A stretch of DNA of 64,000 nt from DASUAS01 sp963756895 (lineage in GTDB: Bacteria; Actinomycetota; Acidimicrobiia; IMCC26256; DASPTH01). Positions 29,218 through 40,708 of this stretch are shown here, in pieces (position 1 is the stretch's first letter; every line of letters starts with the position of its first letter). The translations under genes and the position numbers were made by a program. The notes beneath the pieces were generated by a model. That model had not been told where the DNA came from. It worked only from the letters and a program-made list of their open reading frames with translations, and did no database searches. The stretch covers positions 62,001-126,000 of the forward strand of contig CAVWPI010000005.1 in the NCBI GenBank assembly GCA_963756895.1. The letters run 5' to 3'.

Positions 29218-29714
29218 TCAGGCGGTCGGCGGTCCGGGAGGCGGGGGTGCTGACGAGCCGCCCTTCGCGCCACCCAGCGAGCCGGGAAGCTCACCGGCCT
29301 CCTTGGCCATCAGGTAGCCGCCGGCGGTGAGGCCTGCGGCGGCGAGGATGCCGAGGTAGAAGCCGATCGCGGTGTTGCTGCTCTCGTTCAGGAGCTTGAT
29401 CAGGATGAACAGCAGTGCCACGGCGCCACCGGCCAGGTGGACGACACCCCAGCCCACGCTGCCCGAGTCGCTCCGGGAGGTCGACGCCGCTCAGCTTCTC
29501 GACGATGACGTGGGCTGCGAGCACGATCCCGATGAGGATCGCGACGATGCCCCAGAAGGCGCCCGGGCTCTGCCAGCCATTGCGGCTCGCGACTCGCATG
29601 GAACGCCCCCACGTCGATGCTCACGCTGTACCAATGGAAGAAACTGAAGACGAGGAGCAACACCCCGGTGACCGCCGTGGTGATCTCACCGGTAGTCAAC
29701 TTTTTCAGGTCCAA
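29218..29714 (-). CDS. Small four-helix membrane protein
   Basis: 166 aa after two repairs (near 29465 and 29600). Starts MDLKKLTTGEITTAVTGVLL, then four hydrophobic helices (VLLLVFSFFHWYSV, FWGIVAILIGIVLAAHVIV, HLAGGAVALLFILIKLL, FYLGILAAAGLTAGGYLM) and a Pro/Gly-rich tail (SSAPPPPGPPTA). Such proteins recur in actinobacteria, but I cannot assign a function. It precedes the larger membrane protein on the same strand. Confidence 0.65.
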
Positions 29715-29837
29715 GACCCCTACCCTCTCTCTGTTCGTCGCGTGCCCGGCTCGGGCACACCGGGAACTAGCCCATCATGGCTCGACCCTGATTGCAAGGA
29801 TCCTCGGACGAGCCGGATCCGCAGGGGGTCACTCGGC

Positions 29838-29843
29838 TACGTT
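29838..29843 (+). promoter_or_regulatory. -10 box of a leaderless promoter (purN)
   Basis: TACGTT ends 6 nt before the GTG start of purN; no ribosome-binding site is visible. The rest of the 135-bp gap (29715-29849) shows nothing further. Confidence 0.45.
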
Positions 29844-29849
29844 CAAACC

Positions 29850-30402
29850 GTGGCTCGTCTCGCGGTGCTGGCGTCGGGGAGCGGCACCATCCTGCGCGCC
29901 ATGCTCGACCACGACCTCCCCATCGCGGTCGTCCTCGCCGACCGACCGTGCGGTGCGCTCGGCATCGCCGAAGCCGCCGGCGTGGCGACCGAGCTGGTCG
30001 AGCGCACCACCTTCGGTGCCGACTTCGACCGCGTCGCGTACACCCACGAGGTGCTCGACGCCCTCGGCCGTCACCAGGTCGACCTCATCGCGATGGCCGG
30101 CTTCGGCACCATCCTCTCGAAGCCGATCCACGACGCCTTCCCCGATCGCATCGTCAACACCCATCCCGCGCTGCTGCCGGCGTTCAAGGGCTGGCACGCG
30201 GTCGACGACGCGCTGGCCGCGGGGGTGAAGGTCACCGGGTGCACCGTGCACCTCGCCCGGCTCGAGGTCGACGAAGGTCCGATCCTGGCGCAGGAGGCGG
30301 TACCCGTCCTCCCCGACGACACCGTCGAGACCCTGCACGAGCGGATCAAGGAAGTCGAACGCAGGATCTATCCCGAAGTGCTCCGGACAGTTGGTGGAAT
30401 GA
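29850..30402 (+). CDS. purN: Phosphoribosylglycinamide formyltransferase
   Basis: 184 aa after one repair near 30385 that brings the stop to TGA 30400-30402. Third step of purine synthesis, formylating GAR with 10-formyl-THF. LAVLASGSGTILRAML (phosphate loop), AMAGFGTILS, VNTHPALLPAFKGWHAV and GCTVHLARLEVDEGPILAQ are diagnostic. As printed, the frame runs on into purH, but a TGA overlapping the purH ATG (ATGA) appears once the missing CG is restored, so these are two coupled genes. Confidence 0.92.
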
Positions 30403-31938
30403 GTCGAACCAAGATCACGAGGGCGCTGCTCTCGGTGTACGACAAGACCGGCATCGTCGAGTTCGCGCGCGAGCTGCAGCGAGCGCGGCGTGCAAGCTCG
30501 TGTCGTCGGGGGGCACGGCCAAGGCGATCGCCGACGCCGGCATCCCGGTGACCGCGGTCGACGACATCACCGGCGTGCCGCCCATCCTCGACCACCGCGT
30601 CGTCACGCTGCACCCGAAGATCCACGGCGGCATCCTCGCCGACCGGTCGAAGCCGTCGCACGACGACGACATGGCCACCTACGGCATCGAGCCCTTCGAC
30701 CTCGTGGTGTCGAACCTCTACCCGTTCGCCCAGGACCCCGGCATCGAGACCATCGACGTCGGCGGACCGGCGATGGTCCGCGCCGCGGCGAAGAACCACG
30801 CGTTCGTCACCATCGTCACCGACGCGTCGCAGTACGCGCCGCTGCTCGAGGAGCTCGACGCCAACGACAACACCGTCGGCGACGACACCCGGCGCGCGTT
30901 CGCGGTGGCCGCGTTCGCGAGCACCGCCGCGTTCGACGCCCAGATCGTCGCGTGGCTCCAGGCCGACGAGGAGCCTGCCCCGAGTTCATCGACCTCGCGC
31001 TCGAGCGCACCGGCGAGGCGCTGCGCTACGGCGAGAACCCGCACCAGCACGGCGCGCGCTACCGCATCAGCGGCACGTCGAGCTGGTGGGACCACGTCGA
31101 GCAGCACGCCGGGCTCGCGCTCAGCTACCTCAACCTCTACGACGCCGACGCCGCGTGGCGCCTCGTGCACGACCTGGGCGCTCTGAACTCGGCCGGTCCC
31201 GCGGTGGCGATCATCAAGCACGCCAACCCGTGCGGCGTCGCGCTCGCCGACGACCTCGCCAGCGCCTACCAACGCGCGCTCGAGTGCGACGAGCGCTCCG
31301 CGTTCGGCGGGATCGTCGCGCTCAACCGACCCGGTCGACGCCGCCACCGCCGAGCGCATGGTCGCCGGCCCGCAGGCCGACCTGATCATGGCCCCGAGCT
31401 GGGAGCCGGGGACGATCGAGGCGCTCATCGCCAAGCGCAAGAACACCCGCCTCCTCGAGCGCCGGCCCGCCCGAGCCGGCCGGGCTCGACTTCCGCCAGA
31501 TCAGCGGCGGGTTCCTGGTGCAGGACGCCCACCACTTCGCGGCCACGCGCGACGACTGGCGGGTCGTCACCAAGCGGGCGCCCACCGACGCCGAGTGGCG
31601 TGACGCCGAGCTGGCGTGGCGCATCTGCGGGCACGTGAAGTCGAACGCCATCGTCCTGGTGAAGGACGGTCAGGCGGTCGGCATCGGCGCCGGCCAGCAG
31701 AACCGGGTGGAGTCGGGCGAGATCGCGGCCAAGAAGGCCGACGGTCGCGCCGCGGGAGGCGCGTGCGCGTCCGACGCGTTCTACCCGTTCCCCGACGGCA
31801 TCGAGGCCGCGGCGGCTGCGGGCGTCGCCGTGGTCGTGCAGCCCGGCGGTGCGATGCGCGACGAACCCAACATCGAGCGGGCCGACGAGCTCGGCGTCGC
31901 CATGGTGTTCACCGGAGAGACGGCACTTCCTCCACTGA
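30399..31938 (+). CDS. purH: Bifunctional AICAR transformylase / IMP cyclohydrolase
   Basis: 517 aa after about seven repairs (30480, 30492, 30975, 30985, 31328, 31468, 31925), the most broken gene here. Last two steps to IMP. N-terminal cyclohydrolase: TKITRALLSVYDKTGIVEFA, LVSSGGTAKAIADAG and HPKIHGGILADRS. C-terminal transformylase: LRYGENPHQ, IIKHANPCGVA, SAFGGIVALNR, the motif KSNAIVLVKDGQAVGIGAGQ and SDAFYPFPDG. The family ending RHFLH plus stop is recovered at TGA 31936-31938. Confidence 0.9.
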
Positions 31939-31978
31939 GGGATGCCTCCATTGAGAGGACGCCTGCATTGAGGAGCCT
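31932..31978 (+). repeat. Imperfect tandem repeat at the purH 3' end
   Basis: Units resembling GCCTCCATTGAGAGGA occur about three times at 16- to 17-nt spacing. The first holds the true purH stop and the others repeat TGA. The repeat fills the gap before the folD ribosome-binding site. Confidence 0.55.
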
Positions 31979-31984
31979 GCGCTG

Positions 31985-32868
31985 ATGGCAGCGAAGATGA
32001 TGCCCGGAGGTCCGGTCGCCGACGCGGTGTTCGCCGACCTCGTCCCGCGCGAGCGAGAAGCTGATCGCCAACGGCCACACGCCGGGGCTCGGCACGATCC
32101 TCGTGGGCGACGACGGCGCCAGCGCGCGCTACGTCGGCATGAAGATGGAGAAGGCGCGCGAGCTCGGGCTGGTCGGCGCCGCACCAGCACCTGCCCGAGG
32201 ACGCGACCCAGGCCGACGTGATCGCCGCGGTGCGCGCGTTCAACGACGACCCGCTCGTCGACGGCTTCCTCATCCAGCACCCCACGCCGCCGCAGATCGA
32301 CTTCGACGCCGCGCTGCTCGAGATGGATCCCGACAAGGACGTCGACGGCATGCACCCGGTGAACATGGGCCGCCTGGCGCTGATGATGCCGGGCCCGGTG
32401 CCGGCGACCCCCGCCGGGATCGAGGCGCTGCTCGCGTTCTACGAGGTGCCCGTCGCCGGCCACGAGGTGTGCATCCTCGGGCGCGGCACCACGCTGGGCC
32501 GTCCGCTCGCGCTGCTGCTGTCGCAGAAGCGGTCGACGGCCAACGCCGCGGTCACCGTCGTGCACACCGGTGTGCCCGACTGGCCCGAGTACACGCGCCG
32601 CGCCGGCATCGTCGTCGCCGCCGCGGGGGTGCCCGGCATCCTCCAGCCCGAGCACATCTCGCCCGGCGCGGTCGTCGTGGGCGGCGGCGTGCGCTACGAG
32701 GGTCGCAAGCTCCTCCCCGACGTCGACGAGGCGTGCGAGGCGGTGGCCGGCGCCATCACGCCGCGCGTCGGTGGCGTCGGGCCCACCACCATCGCGATGC
32801 TGTTCCGCAACGCGATCGAGGCCGCCGAGCGCAACGTGCAGCGCCGCGCCCAGAGCAGAACCGCGTGA
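31985..32868 (+). CDS. folD: Bifunctional methylenetetrahydrofolate dehydrogenase / methenyl-THF cyclohydrolase
   Basis: 295 aa after two repairs (near 32052 and 32188). It supplies 10-formyl-THF for PurN and PurH, which are immediately upstream. GLGTILVGDDGASARYVGMK (catalytic lysine), VDGFLIQHPTPPQ, PATPAGIEALL and the NADP motif ILGRGTTLGRPLALLL are all present. GAGGAG precedes the ATG. The stop overlaps the next gene by 4 nt. Confidence 0.94.
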
Positions 32869-33058
32869 GCGAGACCTGTCCGTTGTGCGGCGTGGCGGTT
32901 GCCGCGAACGACACGCGCGATGCCCTGAATGCAACATGACGCTCGCGGGGATCGGAGCGCGGCCCGCGGCGTTCACCCGGCAGTCGGTCTGGTACTGGGC
33001 GGGGGCACTCCTGGCGATCTACCTGGTGGTCCTCGCCATCGTGGTGGCCGCCCGCTGA
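32865..33058 (+). CDS. Zinc-ribbon single-pass membrane protein
   Basis: 65 aa after restoring 4 nt in the alternating GC run near 32918. Two Cys-x2-Cys pairs (CPLCGVAV and CPECNMTL) form a zinc ribbon, followed by one transmembrane helix (YWAGALLAIYLVVLAIVVA) ending AAR. GTG start overlaps the folD stop. No assigned function; probably co-transcribed with folD. Confidence 0.65.
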
Positions 33059-33062
33059 CGGC

Positions 33063-33068
33063 TACGGT
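33063..33068 (+). promoter_or_regulatory. -10 box of a leaderless promoter (icd)
   Basis: TACGGT ends 8 nt before the ATG of the isocitrate dehydrogenase gene; no ribosome-binding site is seen. Confidence 0.4.
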
Positions 33069-33076
33069 CACTGGTC

Positions 33077-35308
<2,232 letters not shown>

Positions 35309-35374
35309 CCTGGACCAGGCGGCGCATCCGCACGGATCCCTGGCGCCGAACACGCAGTCGGAGGCCCTTTCACC

Positions 35375-36213
35375 GTGCTGCTCGCCGAGCTGAACATCCG
35401 GCACACCCGACGGCACATGCCGACGCGCCGGGTCGCGGTCGACCACGGCTACCTGCCCACCAGTGGTCCCGCATTCGGAGGTGTGCTCATCGGCGCGGTG
35501 CTCGCCGAGTGCGTGCCCGGCCTCGACGAGGAGCAGACGGACGCCCTGGCCCGGCTGGTCGACGTGGCCAAGCGGGGGAACCTGACCGTCCCCCGCATCG
35601 CGCTGCGCTACCGGCTGCAGACGCGACACGCACGGGCTCGACCTCTCCCGTCACCGGATCACCAGCGCCGCCGTCGAACAGGGATCGGTGCGGCCCGTCC
35701 TCGAGCTCGACCTGCACGGGGCGGCGGCACCGCAGGTGATCGGCGCGCTCATGGCGGGCTCGCAGCTGCCGCCATCGGGGCGGTCGGTGGTGTTCCGCTT
35801 CGTCGACGCCGCCCTCGCCCGCCCCGGGTTCCTGCCCGAGGGCCTCGACGTGCGCCGCCGCTACCAGGGCCTCCCCGGAATGCGGCCACCCGGGCCCGGC
35901 ACCACCACGACGATCTCGGGCACGACGATCTCGGGTGGGGGGCCCGACGACTGGGCGGGCGTTCCCTCGGAGCGGCGCTGGGCGATGGAGGTGCTCGGCC
36001 TGCAGGTCGGTCACAGCCATCGAACGCGACGACGTGCAGAAGCGCTTCCGCCGCCTCGTCCGTCTCGCGCATCCGGACCACGGCGGCGAGAGCGGGTCGG
36101 CGGCCGAGCGGATGGCCGAGCTGGCGGAGGCGCGCGAGCTGCTGCTGTCGGTCATCACCGACACCCCGTCGGACTCTCTCTCGGGTGCCGCCGGATCGGA
36201 GGCGGCCGGGTAA
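35375..36213 (+). CDS. Protein with C-terminal J-domain and unassigned N-terminal region
   Basis: 280 aa after two repairs (near 35632 and 36010). The last 70 residues form a DnaJ-like domain with the HPD signature in RLVRLAHPDHGG, followed by AERMAELAEARELLLS. The first about 200 residues (RHTRRHMPTRRVAVDHGYLP, LARLVDVAKRGNLTVPRIAL, VVFRFVDAALARPGFLPEGL) match no family I recognise. No Gly/Phe or zinc-finger part is seen, so it is a specialised co-chaperone, possibly targeting Hsp70 to a specific client. GTG start. Its TAA stop begins the -10 box of mdh. Confidence 0.7.
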
Positions 36214-36216
36214 TTT
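36211..36216 (+). promoter_or_regulatory. -10 box of a leaderless promoter (mdh)
   Basis: TAATTT starts with the stop codon of the J-domain gene and ends 7 nt before the mdh ATG. No ribosome-binding site is visible. Confidence 0.45.
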
Positions 36217-36223
36217 CGGTCGC

Positions 36224-37216
36224 ATGGCAACGAACCCCCTCCACGTCACCGTCACCGGCGCCGCGGGCCAGATCGGCTACGCGCTCGTCCACCGCATCGC
36301 GACCGGTCAGCTGCTCGGTCCCGACCAACCGGTCGTGTTGCGCCTCCTGGAGATCGAGCCCGCGCTGCCCTCGCTGGAAGGCGTGGTGATGGAGCTGGAG
36401 GACGGCGCCCACCCGCTGCTCGTCGGCATCGAGGCCACCGCCGATCTGAAGACCGCGTTCGACGGCACGTCGTGGGCCCTGCTCGTCGGCTCGATCCCGC
36501 GCAAGGCGGGCATGGAGCGCGGCGACCTGCTCTCGGTCAACGGCGGCATCTTCAAGCCCCAGGGTCAGGCCATCAACGACCACACGGCCAGCGACGTGCG
36601 CGTGCTCGTGGTCGGCAACCCGTGCAACACCAACTGCCTCATCGCCCGGTCGAACGCGCCCGACGTGCCCGCCGATCGCTGGTTCGCGATGACCCGGCTC
36701 GACGAGAACCGGGCCAAGACGCAGCTGGCCAAGAAGGCCGGCGTGCTCTCGCGTCAGGTCAGCAACGTCGCCATCTGGGGCAACCACTCCGCCACCCAGT
36801 TCCCCGACTTCGCCCACGCCCGCATCGACGGCACCCCGGTGCCGGAGGTCATCACCGACACCGCGTGGCTCCAGGGCGCGTTCATCGAGACCGTGCAGAA
36901 GCGCGGCGCCGCGGTGATCGAGAAGCGCGGGGCGTCGTCGGCGGCGTCGGCCGCGCACGCGGCGATCGACTCGGTGAACAGCGTGCACTTCGCCACGCCC
37001 GGCGACGACTTCCACTCGGTCGCCGTCTGCAGCAGCAGCCAGTACGGCGTGCCCGAGGGTCTGCAGTTCGGCTACCCGGTGCGCAGCGACGGGAAGTCCT
37101 GGTCGGTCGTCGAGGGCATCGAGCACGACGCCTTCGCCCAGGGCAAGATCGACGTCACCACCAAGGAGCTCGTCGACGAGCGCGACGAGGTCCGCTCGCT
37201 CGGTCTCATCGCGTGA
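36224..37216 (+). CDS. mdh: Malate dehydrogenase
   Basis: 330 aa, unbroken. NAD-dependent TCA-cycle enzyme of the cytosolic-MDH-like group: GAAGQIGYALVHRIA (NAD loop), VVGNPCNTNCLIA, MTRLDENRAKTQLA and the active-site histidine region VAIWGNHSATQFPDF. It follows icd and the J-domain gene. Confidence 0.95.
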   Translation: MATNPLHVTVTGAAGQIGYALVHRIATGQLLGPDQPVVLRLLEIEPALPSLEGVVMELEDGAHPLLVGIEATADLKTAFDGTSWALLVGSIPRKAGMERGDLLSVNGGIFKPQGQAINDHTASDVRVLVVGNPCNTNCLIARSNAPDVPADRWFAMTRLDENRAKTQLAKKAGVLSRQVSNVAIWGNHSATQFPDFAHARIDGTPVPEVITDTAWLQGAFIETVQKRGAAVIEKRGASSAASAAHAAIDSVNSVHFATPGDDFHSVAVCSSSQYGVPEGLQFGYPVRSDGKSWSVVEGIEHDAFAQGKIDVTTKELVDERDEVRSLGLIA

Positions 37217-37229
37217 GTCAGCCGGCTCC

Positions 37230-37652
37230 GTGAAACGCTGGTCGTTGGAGTTCGCCGACGGCCAGGGCCTCAGCGGTTCGTTGTGGTTGAGCGTCGACGG
37301 CACCACCGCGTCGTTCGCGGCGCAGGTGGCCGTGCCCGACGTGGGAGTGGTCGTCGTCCGCGACGACGAGGTCGCACCACCCAAGCGCCAGGACGTGCTC
37401 GTGATCCGGGCCGACGGGTTGTGGGCGGAGCTGCTGTGCGAGACGCCGGGTGTTCACTGGAGCGTGGGGTTGGAGGCGTTCGGTGTGCGCTTCGACGACG
37501 AAGCGGAAGCGGCCGCCAGCGACCGCGGCGAGCGCGTCGCGGTGGGGTTCGACCTCGAGTGGGAGACGCCCGACCGCGTCGTCGGCGAGATCCTCGTCGG
37601 TCGCGCCCGGTACGAGCTCGACGCCAGGGGCTCGTTCACCATCGTGTCCTGA
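37230..37652 (+). CDS. Hypothetical protein, beta-rich
   Basis: 140 aa, unbroken, GTG start 13 nt after mdh. Sequence begins MKRWSLEFADGQGLSGSLWL and alternates hydrophobic and polar residues as in a beta-barrel or sandwich, with no signal peptide or membrane helix. Two aromatic-rich repeats of the kind W-S-L/W-S-V occur. No family recognised. Its stop codon lies in a 13-bp direct repeat. Confidence 0.6.
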   Translation: MKRWSLEFADGQGLSGSLWLSVDGTTASFAAQVAVPDVGVVVVRDDEVAPPKRQDVLVIRADGLWAELLCETPGVHWSVGLEAFGVRFDDEAEAAASDRGERVAVGFDLEWETPDRVVGEILVGRARYELDARGSFTIVS

Positions 37653-37682
37653 AGCAGGTTGAGTTCACGTCCTGAAGCAGGT
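37647..37682 (+). repeat. 13-bp direct repeat over a stop codon
   Basis: TCCTGAAGCAGGT occurs at 37647-37659 and again at 37670-37682. The first copy contains the TGA stop of the preceding gene. Confidence 0.7.
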
Positions 37683-37691
37683 CCAGTTGCG

Positions 37692-39251
37692 CTAGCGGGC
37701 GCAGCGGGTGCCCGGCGGCGGCAGGGCGCCGTCGACGAGGTAGCCGACGACCGCGTCGTCGATGCAGCCGTTGCCGCGGCCGAAGGCGGTGTGCTCCGTG
37801 CTCTCGAACGTGAGGAGGCCAGCCCCCTGGATCCGGGCGGCCAACGCCTCTGCGCCCGCGTACGGCGTCGCCGGATCACCGGTGGTGCCGATCACCAGGA
37901 TCGGCGCCGTGCCCCGTACCTGCACGTCCCCCAGCTTGTCGCCCTTGGCCGGCTTGGGCATCCCCACACACGGTGCCGTCGCGAACGAACCGCCCCACGG
38001 CGGGAGCTGGGCCTGGAAGGCGGCGACGTCGGCGAGCTCGCGGGCGGTCGTCGGCGTCCCCTTCGCCGGTCGGTCGACGCACGTGATGATCGAGTTGGCC
38101 TCGACCAGCGAGTCGTAGTGCCCGTCGGGCGTGCGGCCCAGGTACTGGTCGGCGTTCGCCAGCAGCGTGGGCGCGGTACCGGTGTTGACGGCCTCGCTGA
38201 GCCCGTCGCTCAGGGCCGGCCAGCCGTTCGAGCGGTCGTAGAGGAGCGCGAAGACCGCGCTCTGGAGCAAGCTGGGCGTGAGGTTGCCCTCACGCGTCAC
38301 CCCGTCGGTGGTGTACGACGCGGGCAACGCCCCCTGGTCGACACGCGCGATGAGCTGGGTGAGCTGGTCCCGTGGGGAACCCGACGCAGCCAGCGAGCAC
38401 CCGGACTCCTGGCACCAGTCGAGGAACGCGGCGAGGGCGTCCATGAAGCCCTTCCCCTGACGGAACGCGTAGTCGCGCGCGCTGATCCAGTAGTCGGGAG
38501 GACCGTCGAGCACCAGACGGCCCACGGACGCGGGGAACATCTGCGCGTACGCGGCGCCGACGGCGGTGCCGTACGAGAACCCGACGTAGTCGAGGTGCGC
38601 GTCCCCGACCGCGCTGCGGATGGCCTCGAGGTCGCGCGCCACGTTGCGCGTCCCGACCTGGCCCGCGAAGGTCCCGGTGCGCGCCTTGCAGCCCGCCGCG
38701 TACAGCGAGTTGTACCGATGCAGGAGGTCGAGCTGCTCCGGTGTCGTCGGGACCGGCGCGATCCCCGCCGACACGTCGAGCACCGCGTCGTCGACGCAGT
38801 CGACCGGACGCGACGCACCGGTGCCGCGGGGGTCGAAGCTCACGATGTCGAAGCGGTCGAGCACGGTCTGCGGGATGCGCGACCACACCAGGCGCAGGTA
38901 GTCGACCCCCGACTGGCCGGGACCCCCGTAGTTGAACACCAACGACCCGAGGCGCTGATCGGGCAGGACGGCAGGACGGCGGATCAACGCGATCCCCACC
39001 TGCTCACCCGTCGGTTTGGCCCAGTCGACGGGCACGGTGAGCGTGCCGCACTGGAAGCCGTCGCCGCAGTCGGCCCACGCCAGCGTGGCGTCGAAGGCGG
39101 GGAGCGGCGGCCACGTGGTCGTCGTGGTCGTGACCGGGCTCGTCGTCGACGGCGTCGACTTCTCCTTGGCGCCCACCGGTCCCTCACCGGCGAGCACTGT
39201 GAGCGCCACCGACAGCAGGACCGCCAGGAGCGCGGGGAGCAACCTCCTCAT
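37692..39251 (-). CDS. Secreted alpha/beta hydrolase, TAP-like (S33 peptidase family)
   Basis: 519 aa, unbroken. Signal peptide (RLLPALLAVLLSVALTVLAG) then a Thr-rich linker. The catalytic serine is in YVGFSYGTAVGAAYAQMFP, the oxyanion motif is FNYGGPGQSG, the acid is in IGTTGDPATPYAGA and the histidine in STEHTAFGRGNGC. C-terminal TAP-like domain present; five or more cysteines suggest disulfides. Relatives are tripeptidyl aminopeptidases. It is the last gene of a three-gene minus-strand operon with 10-nt gaps. Confidence 0.88.
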   Translation of the reverse strand: MRRLLPALLAVLLSVALTVLAGEGPVGAKEKSTPSTTSPVTTTTTTWPPLPAFDATLAWADCGDGFQCGTLTVPVDWAKPTGEQVGIALIRRPAVLPDQRLGSLVFNYGGPGQSGVDYLRLVWSRIPQTVLDRFDIVSFDPRGTGASRPVDCVDDAVLDVSAGIAPVPTTPEQLDLLHRYNSLYAAGCKARTGTFAGQVGTRNVARDLEAIRSAVGDAHLDYVGFSYGTAVGAAYAQMFPASVGRLVLDGPPDYWISARDYAFRQGKGFMDALAAFLDWCQESGCSLAASGSPRDQLTQLIARVDQGALPASYTTDGVTREGNLTPSLLQSAVFALLYDRSNGWPALSDGLSEAVNTGTAPTLLANADQYLGRTPDGHYDSLVEANSIITCVDRPAKGTPTTARELADVAAFQAQLPPWGGSFATAPCVGMPKPAKGDKLGDVQVRGTAPILVIGTTGDPATPYAGAEALAARIQGAGLLTFESTEHTAFGRGNGCIDDAVVGYLVDGALPPPGTRCAR

Positions 39252-39261
39252 CCGGGATGGC

Positions 39262-40698
39262 TCACGGCCAGGCGGGGTCGCCCCAGGGGCTGGGCAGGCC
39301 CACCTTCCCGGGGTTCAGGATCCCGTGGGGATCGAGCGCGGCCTTGGTCGCGATGAGCACGGCGTGGGCGTCGCCGAGCGCGGTCGCGCGCGTAGCGGGC
39401 CCGGTTGAGCCCGATCCCGTGGTGGTGGCTGAGTGCGGCGCCGCTGCGCACGGTCGCGGTCATGGCCGCGTCCCAGAGCCGGCGGTAGCAGTCTTCACGC
39501 TGCTCTTTCGGCGGGAAGCCGCCGAAGGTGAAGTAGAGGCACGCGCCGTCGGAGTACGCGTGCGAGAGGTGCGCCGATGCCACCGCGCACGTCGGGGACC
39601 GCCGCGCAGCGCGGTGAGCACCGCCTCGTACACGTCGGGGAGCGCCGACCACGATGCCGCGATCTCCATGGTGTCGACGACCGCGCCCTGCTCGATGTAG
39701 GTGTGGAGCGCGGAGACGTCGTTGCGGCGTTCGAGCCACGTGTCGAGGAGGGCGGGATCGGCGGTGGCCGCGTCGCGGCACTCCTCGCGCACGACACGGA
39801 GAACGCCGTCGAGCAGCGCGGGGTCGCCTTCGTCGAGCACGAGCAGCATGTTGCCGTCGCCCGTACCGAAGTGGCGGTCGCCCTCGATGGCGTCGTAGAG
39901 GCGCAGCACCGCGGGGGTGGCGCCCCGGCGCAGGATGCGGCGGCACACGTCGAGCCCGTCGGTGAACGACGGGAAGCGGAACGCGGCGCGCACTTCGCCG
40001 GTGGGAGCCGGGTGCACGCGCAGCCGGGCGCCGGTGATGACGCCGAGCGTGCCCTCGCTGCCGACGAACACCTGGGTGAGGTCGGGGCCCACTGCGGCTC
40101 GGGGTGCCCCGCCGGTGTGGAGCGTGCGACCGTCGGCGAGCACGACGTCGAGGCCCAGCACCATGTCCTCGATCTTGCCGTAGCGGGTGGAGAGCTGGCC
40201 CGCGCTCCGGCACGCGAGCCACCCGCCCACGGTCGACAGGTCGATCGACTGCGGCCAGTGCCCGAGGGTGACACCGTGCCCGGTTCGGAGCTCGGCCTCG
40301 AGGGGTGTGCCGAACGTGCCCGCGCGCACATCGAGCACCAGCGACGTGTCGTCGACGCCCACGATGCCGGCGAGCGCGGTGAGGTCGAGGACGACGCCCC
40401 CGTGCACGGGCATGCTCGCGCCGCAGACCCCGCTGCGACCGGCGGCAACGGTGAGCGGCACCCGCGCGTCGTTGCACGCCCGCGCGACCGCTGCGACCTC
40501 GTCGACCGATCCGGGCGTGACGACGGCAGCCGCGGGCGTGACCGCGGTGCCGTCGTCGGCCCAGATCATCGCGAGCGGCCACCAGTCGCGGCTCGCGGTG
40601 GCGACGGCCTCGGGCGCGCGGTCGACCGGACACACTCCGGCCAGCCGGTCGAGGAGTGCGTCCGGGACCTCCGCGACCCTGCCGCGCAGGGGGCTCAT
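39262..40698 (-). CDS. FAD-binding oxidase, alkyl-DHAP synthase-like
   Basis: 480 aa after three repairs (near 39402, 39588 and 39597). PCMH-type FAD domain: VVTPGSVDEVAAVARACNDA, TVAAGRSGVCGASMP, IDLSTVGGWLACRSAGQLST and FVGSEGTLGVITGARLRVHP. The C-terminal His cluster LSHHHGIGLNRARY and the end KAALDPHGILNPGKVGLPS resemble alkyldihydroxyacetonephosphate synthases, which make ether lipids. It follows glpD by 10 nt, which fits a role in glycerol-phosphate/DHAP metabolism. The exact reaction is inferred. Confidence 0.8.
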
Positions 40699-40708
40699 CG
40701 TCGACGGG

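Noticed and set aside
29850..31938. A PurN-PurH fusion enzyme
   Set aside because: The open frame across the junction disappears when the missing CG near 30385 is restored, giving a TGA that overlaps the purH ATG. Both proteins then have normal lengths and ends.
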